A stretch of 64,000 bases of DNA from Lolium rigidum (GCF_022539505.1 NC_061514.1:40908869-40972868); one strand, 5' to 3'. Shown: positions 1 to 11,141, counted from the stretch's first letter. Numbers and translations: made by a program. Notes: generated by a model not told the origin, from the sequence alone.

Positions 1-435
1 GTTTTCGCCTATGCCTTGCTTGTGCCGCAGTAGAAGCCCTGCCAACACTATTAACACAATCGCCACTATACCGCCAATGATTAGTAGTGCAACTGTGACT
101 CAGACGGTGCCGGAGTGCTCATCGTGATTCGTGATACAAGTCCTAGCCGCGTGTGGCGCCTTCGGCAAGGCGCCGCCCTTCTCACAATCTCAGCATTCCC
201 CACCCAGCGCCGCGCCCTCCACCACAACTCGAAGCCTCCGCTGATTGCCGGCATGACGCCGTCCCCGTGGAATCCAGCTCCTCAGGACGGGCATGCCGAC
301 CATGCCGTCGAACAGCTTGCTGTAGGAGTACGGCATGGAGAAAGTCACCTTCCCTGAATCCGTAGGTGTGCCATGCGTCAGCGCTCTCCAGGCAAGGTAG
401 TACCCTGCGAGGATATTCTCTTGAAATGAGCAGTT
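1..435 (-). pseudogene. Receptor-like kinase ectodomain/transmembrane remnant (WAK/LRK10-like), cut by window edge
   Basis: Read on the minus strand, about 435-130 encodes a broken stretch resembling the end of a wall-associated or LRK10-type receptor-kinase ectodomain: a Tyr/Ser-rich piece, a GFELWW-like piece in a shifted frame, then GEC, a stop, and DCEKGG. This recalls the CxxC...SGGxC end of such domains. Another stop precedes a strongly hydrophobic run (about 100-25; VTVALLIIGGIVAIVLIVLA) followed by basic residues, as expected of a membrane helix entering the juxtamembrane region. The kinase domain would lie left of the window. In-frame stops and at least one frame change show decay. 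The family assignment is an inference from pattern and could be another receptor class. Confidence 0.4.
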
Positions 436-896
436 TGTGTAAAAGCTTGTGTTAATGTGTCCCGGTGGGTGGCTGCCGCAATCTTATATTGTGTTTTCTC
501 CAATATCTCAAATGCCGAAATCTAAATTGTCTATCGAACTCTCACGGTCTCAACTAGTTTTAATTATGTGAGGAACACACTAGCTAGTTGGCTACATCTC
601 TTACCCCATCGCCCTGCAGCTTGTCCGTTCTCGATGCAAATAAATACATATCAAGTTGTCACCATAAATCATGCATGTCACGCCATAACAACGTATTATA
701 GTACTCAATCTAAGCATGACTTATCTACCTCCTTGAACAATGGAATCACTCCGGGGACACATCACTTGGTGGCTGAGTGTGGTTTGCCGACCAATAAGTG
801 AAACTGAGAGGGTCTGAAGTCATACATAATGGTAGAGAAGATTTACTTTTTTTCTTAATTCCGCATATCTCTAGAGAAGTCAATAAGCATAAATTA
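436..896. other. Intergenic, no recognisable feature
   Basis: AT-rich sequence with no coding signature, inverted repeat or LTR terminus that I could identify. Confidence 0.4.
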
Positions 897-898
897 TA

Positions 899-999
899 CT
901 CCCACCGTTTCAGAAAATCTTACTTTGTCTAGATACGAAGATATATAGATTCATTTATATCTATAAAAAGCTGCGAATCATTTTTAGAAACGGATGGAG
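899..999. mobile_element. Stowaway-type MITE, 101 bp
   Basis: The unit begins CTCCCACCGTTTCAGAAAA and ends in the inverted counterpart TTTTAGAAACGGATGGAG, with a TA dinucleotide on each side (897-898 and 1000-1001). The Stowaway consensus terminus is CTCCCTCCGT with TA target duplications, so this is a slightly diverged non-autonomous Tc1/mariner derivative. It has no coding capacity. Confidence 0.85.
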
Positions 1000-1364
1000 T
1001 ACAATTCATTATTTCTTAATGTTATCATAGCAATTTATTATTAAAAACTACGACTTAGTGAAAACTTATTTTACTATAAGAAGACGTACGCATATTGGGG
1101 AAAATAACCTTCTCTTAATTTCTAATAGCTCATCTTTACATAAGGAAAACCAACTTCATTTTTCTTCCTTATCTCTCATCCAACTAAACAAAATTCTAAT
1201 ATGAAAAGTCTAAGTAAAGTAAAACGTCACCCCATTATATGTGCCTTTTTTATATCTATTCTAACTCAGTGCGGTGAAGGAAGACCAGAAGACACAAACG
1301 GACATGTTCCACCTCTTTGCGGCTTTTCATGCATAGCCCACTAGTGATACCATGGTATCACATA

Positions 1365-1960
1365 AGGGCATCTCTAGAGGGATGACCCAAACAGATGCGT
1401 AGTGATCGTTTGGGATCGGTCGGTCGAGAAATATGCCTGCACCTAATCCCAGCGGCCCAACAGATAATGATCGGCATGTCCGCCTAGACAGAAACGCTAC
1501 ATAAAAATGCTCCATGAATGCGTCTGCGTGGTCAGCGCGCGTTCGCTCACTTCTCGCACTGGTCCACCTGGCAGCGACCCTGATACTTCTCCTTCAGTGT
1601 GGCAGAACTGACGGGCGGCACGTCGTAGCTTTTTGCGCCGTGTTAATGGCATGCCTCGCCTTCCGCGCGCCTTTTCTGCCGGGTGGCGTTGCTGCGGCTT
1701 CAATCAACCTTGACTCCGACGACGAGTGCTAGAGTTTTTAATTACCATTCTATGTTAAAAGTTCTTCAAATATTAATGAAAGTGGCATGCTACTTTTTTT
1801 GAGGAATTTTATTGGGAGCGTCGGTATGGGAATATGCTCCCTATTTGGAGGGTATGTATGTTGGCGCCGCTTATATAGCTTTGCCGGTAGTATTGCCGGT
1901 CACAATATAGGGAGTGCCGGTGAAAATGCCTTACCTAATAGGAAAACTCTGAGATGAACC
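1365..1960. mobile_element. Possible non-autonomous Harbinger-like relic
   Basis: The left edge GGGCATCTCTAGAGGG followed by GACCCAAAC resembles the terminus of a common grass DNA-transposon derivative. The interior carries a short frame on the plus strand (1514-1732) ending DSDDEC and an AT-rich tail, as I remember for that family. No matching right-hand inverted terminus or clean target duplication is visible, so boundaries and class are tentative. Confidence 0.25.
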
Positions 1961-2446
1961 GCACGGCATATGCACCTGCCTGAACTTGTTCTCCTATTGG
2001 CTGAGTGAGAGGTGGTCCTGCAACTCCATTGGTAATATTTTTTGAGGGCAGTCGACAATACATTGATGAATACAGGGGTAGGACCCGTCGGAAGAGAGAA
2101 AAAGCTAAGGAAGTTAAAGCATGGTTAGACGCCCCAAATGATGTTCCTCTCTCGCGGGCGGCTCAGACGAAGCAGCACACGACGCCGATGGATGAGCATG
2201 GAGTAGCTGAGGCTCAGCGGTCTGCGGGGAGGTGCAGCGGCGACCGACTGACAGCGGCGCCAGCGGCGGCGTGCCTCCTTGATTTTCTGTAGCGCCGCCC
2301 CTCGAGCCATGTCAACGAGGAGCAGGGATGGCACTGATGAAAAAGGTGGGCAGGGTGCTGGAGCTCTCGTGTTCCTCATCACCAGCGGCCGCCAACAAGG
2401 CAACAAGGCGGCGCTGGAGGTGGCGCGCATGACGGCGGACGGCGCC
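1961..2446. other. Unassigned segment left of the ARM remnant
   Basis: Mixed-composition DNA with overlapping short frames on both strands and no family signature. It may belong to the same decayed locus as the ARM-repeat remnant that follows, but nothing in the sequence proves it. Confidence 0.3.
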
Positions 2447-2604
2447 ATGGAAGATCCTCGTCACCGCGCTGCTCAACTTGTCCATCGTGGAGGCCAACAA
2501 GAAGCCCAGCATGCACGCGGACGGCGCCTTGGAGGCGGTCGCCCAGACCAGGGGCCTCGGCGGCGCGACGTGACGCGCCAAGGAGAACGCCGTCGCCGCG
2601 CTGT
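2447..2604 (+). pseudogene. ARM-repeat remnant, U-box E3 ligase-like
   Basis: One plus-strand frame reads ILVTALLNLSIVEANKK, then a GA-rich turn, an in-frame stop, and RAKENAVAALW. This follows the armadillo-repeat pattern of plant U-box ligases, where ALLNLSI..NK is followed by GA and then RENAAAAL. Only about one repeat is recognisable. The Copia element begins ten bases after it, and continuation beyond the element (from 7387) is not convincing. A relic of a PUB-type ubiquitin ligase is the best guess; other ARM proteins are possible. Confidence 0.45.
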
Positions 2605-2613
2605 GGTAGATAG

Positions 2614-2742
2614 AGATAGAAAACGTGGTTTAGGGTTTTGCGTGGGGTAAACAGCCCTCACGTCTTTCCACTATATATAAGGATCAGTACATGTACAATA
2701 CACGTATACACACAATTATACAAGAAGCTAGACTACTTAACA
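2614..2742 (-). repeat. Copia 3' LTR (129 bp)
   Basis: Identical by eye to 7253-7381 at every base. On the element's strand it starts TGTTAAGTAG and ends TTTTCTATCT, a non-canonical TG...CT pair instead of TG...CA. A TATATATA-like stretch sits inside (about 2681-2688). Confidence 0.95.
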
Positions 2743-2757
2743 CTCCCCCTCAATCTA
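2743..2757 (-). other. Copia polypurine tract
   Basis: On the element's strand this reads as a purine run containing GAGGGGGAG directly before the TGTT start of the 3' LTR. This is the expected primer position for plus-strand synthesis. Confidence 0.8.
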
Positions 2758-3060
2758 AACCTCCGCTAACTAGGTTGAGATTGTTCTTAAATCTGTCTAG
2801 CATCTGTCTCGTAGCCGGTTTAGTAAATACATCGGCCAACTGATCATTAGTGGAAATAAACCTGACATCCAATAAGCCTGCTGCGACTCGTTCACGCACA
2901 AAGTGGAAATCTACCTCAATGTGTTTCATGCGAGCGTGGAAAACTGGATTAGCTGTCAGGTATGTAGCCCCAAGATTATCGCACCATAATATGGGAGGAC
3001 GCTGCTGAGTTACGCCAAGCTCTCTAAGAAGTGAATCAACCCATAATGCTTCAGCGAGCG
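2750..3060 (-). pseudogene. Copia RNase H C-terminal segment, out of frame with pol
   Basis: This frame continues RNase H after the main pol frame ends. It contains [14 protein letters not shown], then [14 protein letters not shown], then [11 protein letters not shown] and LADVFTKP, all standard C-terminal Copia RNase H landmarks. It ends next to the polypurine tract. The join to the upstream frame requires a one-base shift near 3055-3060. The frame itself stays open further upstream (to 3283), but only the part below about 3060 is colinear RNase H. Confidence 0.85.
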
Positions 3061-6000
3061 CCATTTGCCAAGGCTTTGTACTCCGCCTCGGTGCTGGACC
3101 TCGAAACTGTTGGCTGTTTCTTCGAACTCCACGAGATAATGTTCGAACCAACAAACACGGCGAATCCGCTCGTGCTACGGCGATCATCCACACAGCCAGC
3201 CCAATCTGCATCAGTAAAAATACTAATAATGGATGACGGAGATCTCCGAATCTGCAAGCCAACTTGGAGAGTCCCCTTGACATATCGCAAAATTCGCTTC
3301 ACTGCTTCCCAATGAGCGTCAGTAGGCTGAGAGAGATACTGGCACACCTTATTTACAGCAAATGAAATATCTGGACGTGTCAGAGTCAGATACTGTAAGC
3401 CTCCCACAACACTGCGGTACCTGAAAGCATCATCAGCACTAAGAGCAGTTCCTGTATCACGAGCTAGCCTCTCTGATGTCATCAGAGGAGTAGGAGCTGA
3501 ATTACAATTCTCCATATTGACTCGATGAAGAAGGTCAAGTGCATACTTCCGCTGAGCCAATGTCATGCCCCCTGAATTGTAAGATGCTTCTAGTCCAAGA
3601 AAATAATCCAGCTTTCCCATATCCTTAATGGGGAACGAAGCAGCAAGAGCATGTACCAAGCGATCCACTGCCTCAGATGTAGAGCCAGAGATAACAATGT
3701 CGTCGACATAAACCAACATGTAAATCTCAACACCATATCGAGAGAAGAAAAACAGAGATGTGTCGGCTTTAGATGCCGAAAAACCAAGCTCATACAGGCG
3801 CTGACTCAGGCGAGCATACCAGGCGCGTGGCGACTGCTTCAGACCATAGATAGACCGCTGGAGCTTGCAGACATGGGAAGGGTATCGTGCATCTTCAAAG
3901 CCTGGGGGCTGCTGCATATAGACGTCTTCATTCAGAAATCCATGAAGAAAGGCATTGCTAACATCAACTTGACGCAGACACCAGCCACGAGATACTGCAA
4001 GAGAGAGCACAAGTCGGACTGTCGCTGGCTTCACAACCGGACTGAAGGTGTCGCCATAGTCGATGCCATGCTGCTGAGTGAAACCTCGTGCGACCAATCG
4101 AGCCTTGTGTTTGTCAATGCTTCCATCAGGACGGTGTTTAGTTTTAAAAATCCACTTACTGCCAACAATGTTAACTCCAGGAGGGCGCGGGACCAATTTC
4201 CATGTGCCCGTCTGTGTGAGAGCAGCGAACTCATCTGCCATGGCGGAGGACCAAGCGAGGCTCCGTAATGCTTCCCGATGAGAGGAGGGTGCAGCAAAGA
4301 ATGCTCGTCGTCGAGGGTCGTAACGAACCGTCCCATCGGTGTAGACCTTCTCCGTCCTTGTGTGATCGCGTGCACGAGTCACCATAGCATGCGTGGAGCC
4401 AGTAGAGGGAGCAGCCAAAGGTGCCGCGGCCAGGGTATCGGCAGTAGGCGGCACGGGCTGCTTCGGTGCCTCAGGCGAGGGCGAAGCAGAGGCCACGCGG
4501 GGCGTGCCCTGGATGGGCGTTCCATGCACGTCGATCAGCGACGCGGGCGGTGTGACTGGCGGCGATGCAGAACTGACGTCGCCTGCAGGACCTGGCACCT
4601 GTGAAGGAATGACATCTGAAACAGGAGCATTAGTGGACAAAAAAGTCAGGTCATAATTTCGAATTGGCATACTCGTAACTGGTTCATCGGAGGGAAATGT
4701 GATGGAGTGCTCTAGAGTGGAAACATCAACAGAGACTCCGGGTGTGGCAAAAGGAAACACCGATTCGTCAAACACGACATCACGAGAAATATAGATGCGG
4801 CCTGTTGATTTATCCAAGCACTTGTACCCTTTGTGCATCGGGTTGTACCCGAGAAAGACACACATTCTAGAGCGAAAATCTAGTTTGTGGGAGTTGTATT
4901 TGCGAAGACTAGGCCAACATGCGCACCCAAAAATGCGAAGAGAAGAGTAGGTTGGCTGGACCTGAAGGAGTCGGAACATGGGCGTCTCATTCTTAAGGAC
5001 GGGTGTAGGCATACGATTTATAAGGTAGCACGCCGTAAGGAAAGCTTCATCCCAATAGTGGAGAGGAAGTGAAGAATGAGCGAGTAAGGCAAGGCCTGTT
5101 TCCACTAGATGACGGTGTTTACGCTCCGCAATACCGTTCTGCTGAGAAGTATGTGGACAGGAAACACGGTGAGAAATACCCGTGCGCTGAAAATACTGGT
5201 GAAGGCGATGGTACTCACCGCCCCAATCAGATTGAACAGATTTAATTTTGGCATTCAAAAGGCACTCAACATGAGCCTGAAAGGCATAAAAGATCTGCTC
5301 AACATCAGACTTGTTTTTAAGGAGATAAATCCAGCAGAATCGTGAATAGTCATCAACAAAACTAACATAATATTTGTATCCCCCTGAAGAAGCACGCGCT
5401 GGACCCCAAACATCAGTGTGTATCAACTCAAGAGGCATAGTAGTAACATGAGATGACAGAGAATAAGGCAACTGATGACTTTTAGCACGCTGACAAGCAT
5501 CACACACAAGAGATAAATTGTCTGGCGATGAACAGGGGAGTTCATTTGTTCTAATGATGGATTGAACTACATTATTGGATGGATGACCGAGGCGTTGATG
5601 CCACTGTGATGGGGTGACCTTGACACTAGCGAAGGCATGGCGAGTGGAGGCTGACGTCGCTTTGGCGAATGGAATAGGATAGAGCCCTCCATGGCTTCTA
5701 CCTTGCAGGACGATTCTCCTCGTGACCTTGTCCTTTACAAAGAAAGCATGACGGTGAAATTCAACGAACACGTCATTATCAGAAACAAGGCGAAAAACAG
5801 AGAGGAGATTTTTGCTAATGTAGGGTACATGGAGGATGTTTTTAAGACGAAGAGATGAACCAGCTAGATTCGAATAGCCAATATGCGAAATTGACAAACC
5901 TGAGCCATTTGCCACTTGCACTTGATCCTTGCCACCATAACGTTCGTAGAACTGAAGGCGCTCTAGTTCACTTGTCAGGTGGTCCGTCGCGCCGCTGTCC

Positions 6001-6449
6001 AGGTGCCACTGAGGGTTGCCGCCACCGCTAGTCGAAGCAGCGTTGCCGGAGCGCTGGGTGATGTAGTTGTTGGCGCGCTGATCCTCTGCAGCACGACGGC
6101 AATCAGGGGCAAGATGCCCCCAATAGCCGCAGTAGTCACAGCGTGGACGCCAGCGCTGGCGTCCTCCTCCGTTGCGTCCGCCGCCGCCGCGACCACCGGC
6201 GCGACCGGTGCGGCCACCGCCGCTGTTCCCGCCTCCGCGGTTGTCGTAAGGGTTGCCGCCGCCATAGGTGTTGTGCCCCCCATAGGGGTTTTGCCCCCGT
6301 AGGGGTTGCCACCTCCGCCACCGTGTTGGTTGCCCCCGCCATTGGGACGATATGCACCTGGAGCGGGCGGGGCATAGTAGTCGGGCGCACGAGGGCGGTG
6401 CTCGGCCGGAGGTGGTGGTCGAGAGGCGGCGTTGGCCGACGAGGTCCAT
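3051..6449 (-). CDS. pol: Copia pol: protease, integrase, reverse transcriptase, RNase H (3' end broken)
   Basis: The open frame has 1132 codons. In order: a Gly/Arg-rich stretch and CCHC zinc knuckle of the gag nucleocapsid (residues 104-117, [14 protein letters not shown]), protease DSGA (151-154), the GAG-pre-integrase region (about 270-335), integrase with catalytic HTD (345), SDWGGE (408) and AERKH (442), reverse transcriptase from about 745 with YVDD at 914-917, and RNase H starting near 1060 (TDADWAG). It makes and integrates the cDNA copy. The first ~50 residues are a shadow of gag; gag joins this frame only after a slip near 6295. It stops early at the shift near 3055. The domain sequence is otherwise well preserved. 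Confidence 0.93.
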   Translation of the reverse strand: MDLVGQRRLSTTTSGRAPPSCARLLCPARSRCISSQWRGQPTRWRRWQPLRGQNPYGGHNTYGGGNPYDNRGGGNSGGGRTGRAGGRGGGGRNGGGRQRWRPRCDYCGYWGHLAPDCRRAAEDQRANNYITQRSGNAASTSGGGNPQWHLDSGATDHLTSELERLQFYERYGGKDQVQVANGSGLSISHIGYSNLAGSSLRLKNILHVPYISKNLLSVFRLVSDNDVFVEFHRHAFFVKDKVTRRIVLQGRSHGGLYPIPFAKATSASTRHAFASVKVTPSQWHQRLGHPSNNVVQSIIRTNELPCSSPDNLSLVCDACQRAKSHQLPYSLSSHVTTMPLELIHTDVWGPARASSGGYKYYVSFVDDYSRFCWIYLLKNKSDVEQIFYAFQAHVECLLNAKIKSVQSDWGGEYHRLHQYFQRTGISHRVSCPHTSQQNGIAERKHRHLVETGLALLAHSSLPLHYWDEAFLTACYLINRMPTPVLKNETPMFRLLQVQPTYSSLRIFGCACWPSLRKYNSHKLDFRSRMCVFLGYNPMHKGYKCLDKSTGRIYISRDVVFDESVFPFATPGVSVDVSTLEHSITFPSDEPVTSMPIRNYDLTFLSTNAPVSDVIPSQVPGPAGDVSSASPPVTPPASLIDVHGTPIQGTPRVASASPSPEAPKQPVPPTADTLAAAPLAAPSTGSTHAMVTRARDHTRTEKVYTDGTVRYDPRRRAFFAAPSSHREALRSLAWSSAMADEFAALTQTGTWKLVPRPPGVNIVGSKWIFKTKHRPDGSIDKHKARLVARGFTQQHGIDYGDTFSPVVKPATVRLVLSLAVSRGWCLRQVDVSNAFLHGFLNEDVYMQQPPGFEDARYPSHVCKLQRSIYGLKQSPRAWYARLSQRLYELGFSASKADTSLFFFSRYGVEIYMLVYVDDIVISGSTSEAVDRLVHALAASFPIKDMGKLDYFLGLEASYNSGGMTLAQRKYALDLLHRVNMENCNSAPTPLMTSERLARDTGTALSADDAFRYRSVVGGLQYLTLTRPDISFAVNKVCQYLSQPTDAHWEAVKRILRYVKGTLQVGLQIRRSPSSIISIFTDADWAGCVDDRRSTSGFAVFVGSNIISWSSKKQPTVSRSSTEAEYKALANGAR

Positions 6450-7138
6450 CCTTCGACTTGGGCCTGCTGTGCCTGGAGTGCCTCGAAGGAGAGGATGTGA
6501 GAGTAGAAATCAACATAAGGCACGGACTTGTTACCAACGGTGAGTGATGCTGCGATGCCGTTGTACGCGGAGCCGAGCCCGGTGATGATGTAATCAACAA
6601 GGTCATCGTCGGAGATGGGCGATCCGGCGGCGGCCATGGAGTCTGCCAAAGCCTTCATCATGTGCATGTACTCAGCTGCGGATCGATCCTCCTTCCGCAG
6701 GCTCTGGAGTTGGCGCCGAATATTCCTGACGTTGGCGCGGCTGTGAGCGCCGAACATGGCGTGAACGGATGTCCACACCGCGGCCGCCGTCTTGCAGCCA
6801 ATCAGCTGGCACGAGATGGACGGCTCCATAGCTCCGAGAAGGAAGCCCAGGACCTTCTGGTCCTGAGTCCACCAGTGGTGGTAAGCGGGGTTGGAGACGG
6901 TCACCGCCTTGTCTCCCTCCCCCGTGGTGATCTCCGTCGCCGGCGCGGGCTTAGTCCCATCGAGATGCCCATGAAGATCGGCGCCGGAGAGGTTGGGCAG
7001 TAGGTGGCCCTTCCACAGCAGGAAGTTGCCATGGTCAAGACGAACAGGGACGGAGAGCGAGATCGCGGCAGGAGTCGAGGCCGTCGATGAAGAGGTGAGG
7101 GCGCCGATGTCTGTTGTCGTGAGAGCAGACGACGACAT
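5975..7138 (-). CDS. gag: Copia gag (capsid), frame lost after about 6298
   Basis: The start codon at 7138 opens a protein beginning [12 protein letters not shown], with the Copia capsid landmarks [13 protein letters not shown], then [18 protein letters not shown], and [19 protein letters not shown] followed by a [11 protein letters not shown] segment. This is the UBN2/Retrotran_gag part that assembles the particle. The real gag occupies roughly the first 280 codons. From about 6298 on, the frame is an Ala/Thr-rich shadow while the zinc knuckle continues in another frame. A one-base slip in a G/C run around 6290-6300 explains this. The start lies about 100 bases from the primer site, as usual. 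Confidence 0.88.
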   Translation of the reverse strand: MSSSALTTTDIGALTSSSTASTPAAISLSVPVRLDHGNFLLWKGHLLPNLSGADLHGHLDGTKPAPATEITTGEGDKAVTVSNPAYHHWWTQDQKVLGFLLGAMEPSISCQLIGCKTAAAVWTSVHAMFGAHSRANVRNIRRQLQSLRKEDRSAAEYMHMMKALADSMAAAGSPISDDDLVDYIITGLGSAYNGIAASLTVGNKSVPYVDFYSHILSFEALQAQQAQVEGWTSSANAASRPPPPAEHRPRAPDYYAPPAPGAYRPNGGGNQHGGGGGNPYGGKTPMGGTTPMAAATLTTTAEAGTAAVAAPVAPVVAAAADATEEDASAGVHAVTTAAIGGILPLIAVVLQRISAPTTTSPSAPATLLRLAVAATLSGTWTAARRTT

Positions 7139-7240
7139 GGTGATGCCGCGAGGAGGGGCTCGCGGTGAGAGAGGAGCGGAGGCAAGCTCCGATCGGATCT
7201 ACGACCGCGCGTCGCGGAGAGAGGCTCGCGGCGGCGGCGT

Positions 7241-7252
7241 GCTCTGATACCA
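7241..7252 (-). other. Copia primer-binding site (initiator tRNA-Met)
   Basis: The element's strand reads TGGTATCAGAGC, complementary to the 3' end of plant initiator tRNA-Met, and directly touches the LTR end at 7253. Confidence 0.93.
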
Positions 7253-7381
7253 AGATAGAAAACGTGGTTTAGGGTTTTGCGTGGGGTAAACAGCCCTCAC
7301 GTCTTTCCACTATATATAAGGATCAGTACATGTACAATACACGTATACACACAATTATACAAGAAGCTAGACTACTTAACA
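7253..7381 (-). repeat. Copia 5' LTR (129 bp)
   Basis: Exact partner of 2614-7242's left-hand LTR at 2614-2742. The target duplication GATAG follows at 7382-7386. Confidence 0.95.
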
Positions 7382-7621
7382 GATAGTGCCAGTGACAGTC
7401 AGCGGCAGCATCGTCTGCACCGAACCAGCAACAACGAGAGTGCCGGGTCACAGCGCGCACACCTCTGCCGCGTCGCTGCTCAGTTAGAAGACGGAGTCGG
7501 CAGTGCTGAGCGCGTAGACGAGAGCAAACTGGGTTGTCCTATGAGAGGAGGTTGCTGCCGTTGGTGACTGCGTTTTGTGTAAGAACCAGTACACTGCAGT
7601 ACCGCTGGTTCATGTCGCCAA

Positions 7622-8095
7622 CGGTACATCTCCTCTGACGACGGCCGCTGGTTCATGGACGTCATCCATGTCGCCAATGGGCTGCTCGCGCGCCTCGACT
7701 CCGCGCTCTCCGCCGCCTCCTCAGCCTCCAACTCGTTGCCGAGGGCGTGCGACCCGCCGGCCAAGGAGAGGAAGCTCTGTGTGCTCGAGCTCGTCGGCGG
7801 CGACCGCCCGGGCCTCGTTTCCAACGTGTCGCAGAACTGTTCTTCCTCCGCGAAGAGGACGTGGGCGCGCCCATCCACGAGCCGGCCTGGATCAGTCGCA
7901 TCAAGTCCCGCCGGCACGTCCTCCGCAGCGGCGCGCGCGGCGCCAGGACAGTCCTGGTTGATGCGGCGGCGGTGGACAACCTGGACAGGCGGCTCCACCA
8001 GCTGTTGAGCGAGGACGTGGAGTTGCAGCCGCGAATGGGTGTGGGGGTCCGTGGGACCCCTGCGTGCGGGGACGAGGTCGGTGCAGCGGCAGCGC
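7622..8095 (+). pseudogene. ACT-domain repeat (ACR-like) protein remnant
   Basis: The segment at 7625-7685 encodes YISSDDGRWFMDVIHV, a hallmark of plant ACR proteins at the end of their first ACT domain. It is followed by a linker and KLCVLELVGGDRPGLVSNV, the start of the next ACT domain. After a frame change the reading continues as FFLREEDVGAPI and then GARGARTVLVDAAAVDNLDRRLHQLL, the usual linker between ACT domains 2 and 3. The middle of the second ACT domain is missing and frames shift at least twice. ACR proteins are thought to sense amino acids; this relic is non-functional. The match is by remembered family pattern but spans several motifs in the right order. Confidence 0.8.
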
Positions 8096-9480
8096 TGGTT
8101 GGTCCAACCACGGGAAGGAGAGCCGCATGGATGAGGAGGCGGCGGGGAACGACGGAGATTCCTCGCCGGTGAGATACGGGGAGCAAACGACGGAGAGCTC
8201 TAAGACCAACAAGTGGGTCTCACCGTCTCACGTCCGTGAAGATAAGCCAAGTGAGATATTGCTGGTGCTAGCGGTGGGTTCGTGGGACCAACGAAAACGA
8301 CGCCTCATTATTGTCTCGCGTGTACCGGACCATTTACCATTAATTATTCAATCTAACTGAAGATATACCCTGCCACTATACTGATTACAGTGCTAACGTG
8401 GACCAATGAATGTTGGAGTTGCGGTGGGAGCAAATGCCGCCCGGTTCACTTTATTCACTCTTACCTAATACTATTATTTTTCGATCTTGTTTCTCCCTCG
8501 TAATAAGCAGAATTGAGACATTCTACAAGCATTATTTACGTGCACTGGTTACTTCTTATATGTCTTGCAATGCAAGTAAACTGTAGTTCGCGATAGCTCA
8601 CGAACATTCTACACATGAGTGATCATGTTTTGTTTTTTCATTCACATGATTATATCTTATTTTGCTTCTAAATGTGTACCTCACCACTTTAAGTATTAGG
8701 CATACTAATATTCCGCAGCAACACACGGAGTATCATCTAATATTCATGCTTAGCTAATAAGAAACATTAACCACTACACACATATACACGCAATACAAGA
8801 TTATGCAACTAGAAAAAAATTGTTCAAGGAAAACTTTACTAGGATATAAAAATTTAATTTACCACAATAAACTTGAATGTCTATATATATTAAATCCCTA
8901 CAACAAAACATTCTAACTAATTTTCTGCATAATTTTTATGTGCTCAAATATGAAATTAAAGTAATAGAAAAATATATTAGTTTCGACCATAGGATGATAA
9001 AAGTTATTTTTAGAGAAGTACAAATGTCTAGTATAAACATTTAATTTAGCTGAGCTGGAAGCCATCCCTCAGCGCATCTCTCAGCGTCACGGCGGGCTTG
9101 TCAGACGGGATGACAAGAAATAGTTTTTGTGTCCGTTGTGCAGGCATGCGATGAGGTGGCCGCCGAAGATCCCGGTGAAGCCGGAACATTAGCAAAAGTT
9201 GAAATTAAGCATTGTATCAATAATTTCCAAAATCATCAATTACTCTAACCAATCCAAAATAACAAGGTATTTATGGACTCAACACCATTTCTTTTTTTAC
9301 TCATCAGATTAAAGTTTTATCATTTGCATGCATGTAGTGTACTCTAAATTTCTCATCCTGCTTTTTAACACCGCAAACTAACTGTTCTAGTTCCTACTCT
9401 CTATGCCCTTAAATATTTGTCGCAAATGTAATGAATCTAGACATATTTAGTCTACATTTGGCCTAAATCCACGGCATGTA
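8096..9480. other. AT-rich intergenic DNA
   Basis: No gene, LTR or clear inverted terminus seen. A short GC-richer island at about 9055-9185 could be a decayed exon on the minus strand (a GFTGIFGGHLIACL-like reading), but it is too short to name. Confidence 0.4.
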
Positions 9481-9499
9481 TAGGGAGTATCATTTCCAT

Positions 9500-10806
9500 G
9501 CATGTACAGTAATGAGCTCATGGCCACCATCATTCCCACCACCGTTGTCGTTGTGTTTTCGTCGCTTTCACCGCGCCCTCGACCGGAGACCAGGGGTAAC
9601 CCTAATCCCGCCGCCGCCAGGCCCCCCTCCTCCCTCCCCTCTCCTCCCTCGCTGCTGCCTGAGGGCACGTCCGGGCAAAGCCCGGTCGGCGTCGGCGGCG
9701 GCAAGGTTCTCTCGTCCTCTGGCTCGGGTGGAGGGGCGCGGGAAGTCTTCCCCGGGACAGGGCGTGGCCCGTCCGTCGGGTGCCACGGCATGCCGGTGCG
9801 GGCATGGCCTGCTGCGGCGATGCGAAGGGCGACGGATGTGGCTGCGCGTTTCCGGGCGGCGCGGGGCAGGTGGTGGCAAGGGCGGTGGTGGCTGCTCGGC
9901 CGATTTTTGCAAGGAGGTGGCTCGACGGCGGCTACGTGGGGGGCCAGCACCGGCTCGCTGCGGGCTGGATCTAGGCTGTCGGGCCTGGATCTTGCCGGCG
10001 GTGGCGCGACGGTGTCCTCTGCGAATACGACATCTGAGGGACAGCGGTGGTGGCTCAAGGAGGCGCCATCTGCTTGCCTCGGCACTCCGCTCGGGGAGGT
10101 GGGGATGCGCGGCTGCCGGTGAAAACCGTGCTCTGACTCCGGTCTTGGCGGGCGATGGCGGCGCTACACGTCATAACCTTCTTGAAGGCATCGTTGTCGC
10201 AGCCTGCATCTACACAGTCGCGCTGCTCCGGGGGAACCCTAGATCTGGGTCTCCCGGATCGGTCGATGGCAGCGCGCCCTGCGTCGTTCTACCTCTTGGG
10301 GCATCGTTTTTGGAGCAGCTGGCGGATGTTGGTGGAGTGGTATTCATCTACCACATTGTTGGTGTTGAGTCTCGGTGGCATGGTGTTGCAGGGCATCGAC
10401 GACGGATGCGGGATGATGTATGCGTGCAGGATAGTGGAGCCGTCTAGCGTCATGGTGGTATCGACGACAGGTCTTGCAAGGTTAATGGGATGATCTCTCT
10501 TGAAGATGGAGTCGAAGAAGACGGCGGTAGCAACTTCTGTGGCGTGTGCGCTGGCGTGCGTGGAGAGTGTGATTGACTGGATGTGCTTCTCACCTGCTAT
10601 TGTGCGGTTTGGAAAGGCATTTGGTTTTTGGATGATGTGAGTTACTGTATTGTCACCCCTTCATCCCACTGTATGTTTAGTGAGGTGGCTTCGAGGTTGA
10701 TCATTTGTATTGTTCTTGTAAAGTTTAGTGAATAATCTAATAAAAAAGCTGTGTTTGGATGCAGAAGCTGGAGCGATATTTCCCCCATTTATAAAAAGAA
10801 AAAAAA
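9500..10806 (+). mobile_element. GC-rich retroposon-like unit with A-rich tail
   Basis: A GC-rich body beginning near CGCCGCCGCCAGG (about 9608), with many overlapping frames on both strands, grades into an AT-richer 3' part. It ends with a TGGATGCAGAAGCTGGAG box, CCCCCATTT and an A-rich tail (about 10785-10806). I recall this 3' signature from repetitive poly-A-ended units in grass genomes, probably LINE-derived. No target duplication could be fixed and no reverse transcriptase is encoded, so the class is tentative and the left edge approximate. Confidence 0.4.
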
Positions 10807-11141
10807 CTAACACCCACCCCATCAACTCGGTACTGTGACTGATTATGTATGTTTGCTATGAGAGCTCCATCCTTTTATCAATCTATTTAAGGAACGCGCT
10901 GCCAGGACTTGGCTATCAAGAAGTCTTTTGCTGTTGGCCTGACACTGTACGTCAGTACAAGTGTAAAGATACAACTGCTGGCTCAAAAAATAAATTTCTT
11001 CTGGGGAGCTCACTCATTTTGCGCTTACGCTGGATTTCAACTGGACAAACTTAATTGAATTTGCATCGTTGAACAGTACTACCTTTTTCCATTTGGAGAG
11101 ATGGGCATGTTTTGAATCTTATAAGCATCTCTGCTCACTAG
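10807..11141. other. Intergenic, no recognisable feature
   Basis: Short unannotatable stretch between the A-rich tail and the foldback element. Confidence 0.4.

Larger units (their letters stand above)
2614..7381 (-). mobile_element. Complete Ty1/Copia LTR retrotransposon, short LTRs
   Basis: The 4768-bp element is bounded by two identical 129-bp LTRs and a perfect 5-bp target duplication GATAG (2609-2613 and 7382-7386). It is transcribed right to left. The primer site abuts the 5' LTR at 7241-7252, gag and pol follow, and a polypurine tract touches the 3' LTR at 2743-2757. The order protease, integrase, reverse transcriptase, RNase H is that of Copia. The short LTRs and the SDWGGEY integrase motif suggest the Ale/Retrofit lineage by memory. 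Identical LTRs point to recent insertion, yet gag-pol has two frame breaks (about 6295 and 3057), so this copy probably could not move by itself. Confidence 0.95.

Noticed and set aside
5975..6606. Arg/Ala/Thr-rich frames opposite and beside Copia gag-pol
   Set aside because: Shadows of the Gly-rich nucleocapsid region; the real frames are gag and pol on the minus strand.
7241..7252. tRNA-Met-like fragment
   Set aside because: It is the Copia primer-binding site, only 12 bases, not a tRNA gene. The same applies to the tRNA-Asp-like 25951-25969.
9055..9185. Short GC-richer island as an exon
   Set aside because: Too short, no flanking splice pair I could trust, and no neighbouring exon.
9447..10493. 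Several frames of 100-323 codons on both strands
   Set aside because: GC-rich composition suppresses stops; no domain in any frame and both strands are equally open.
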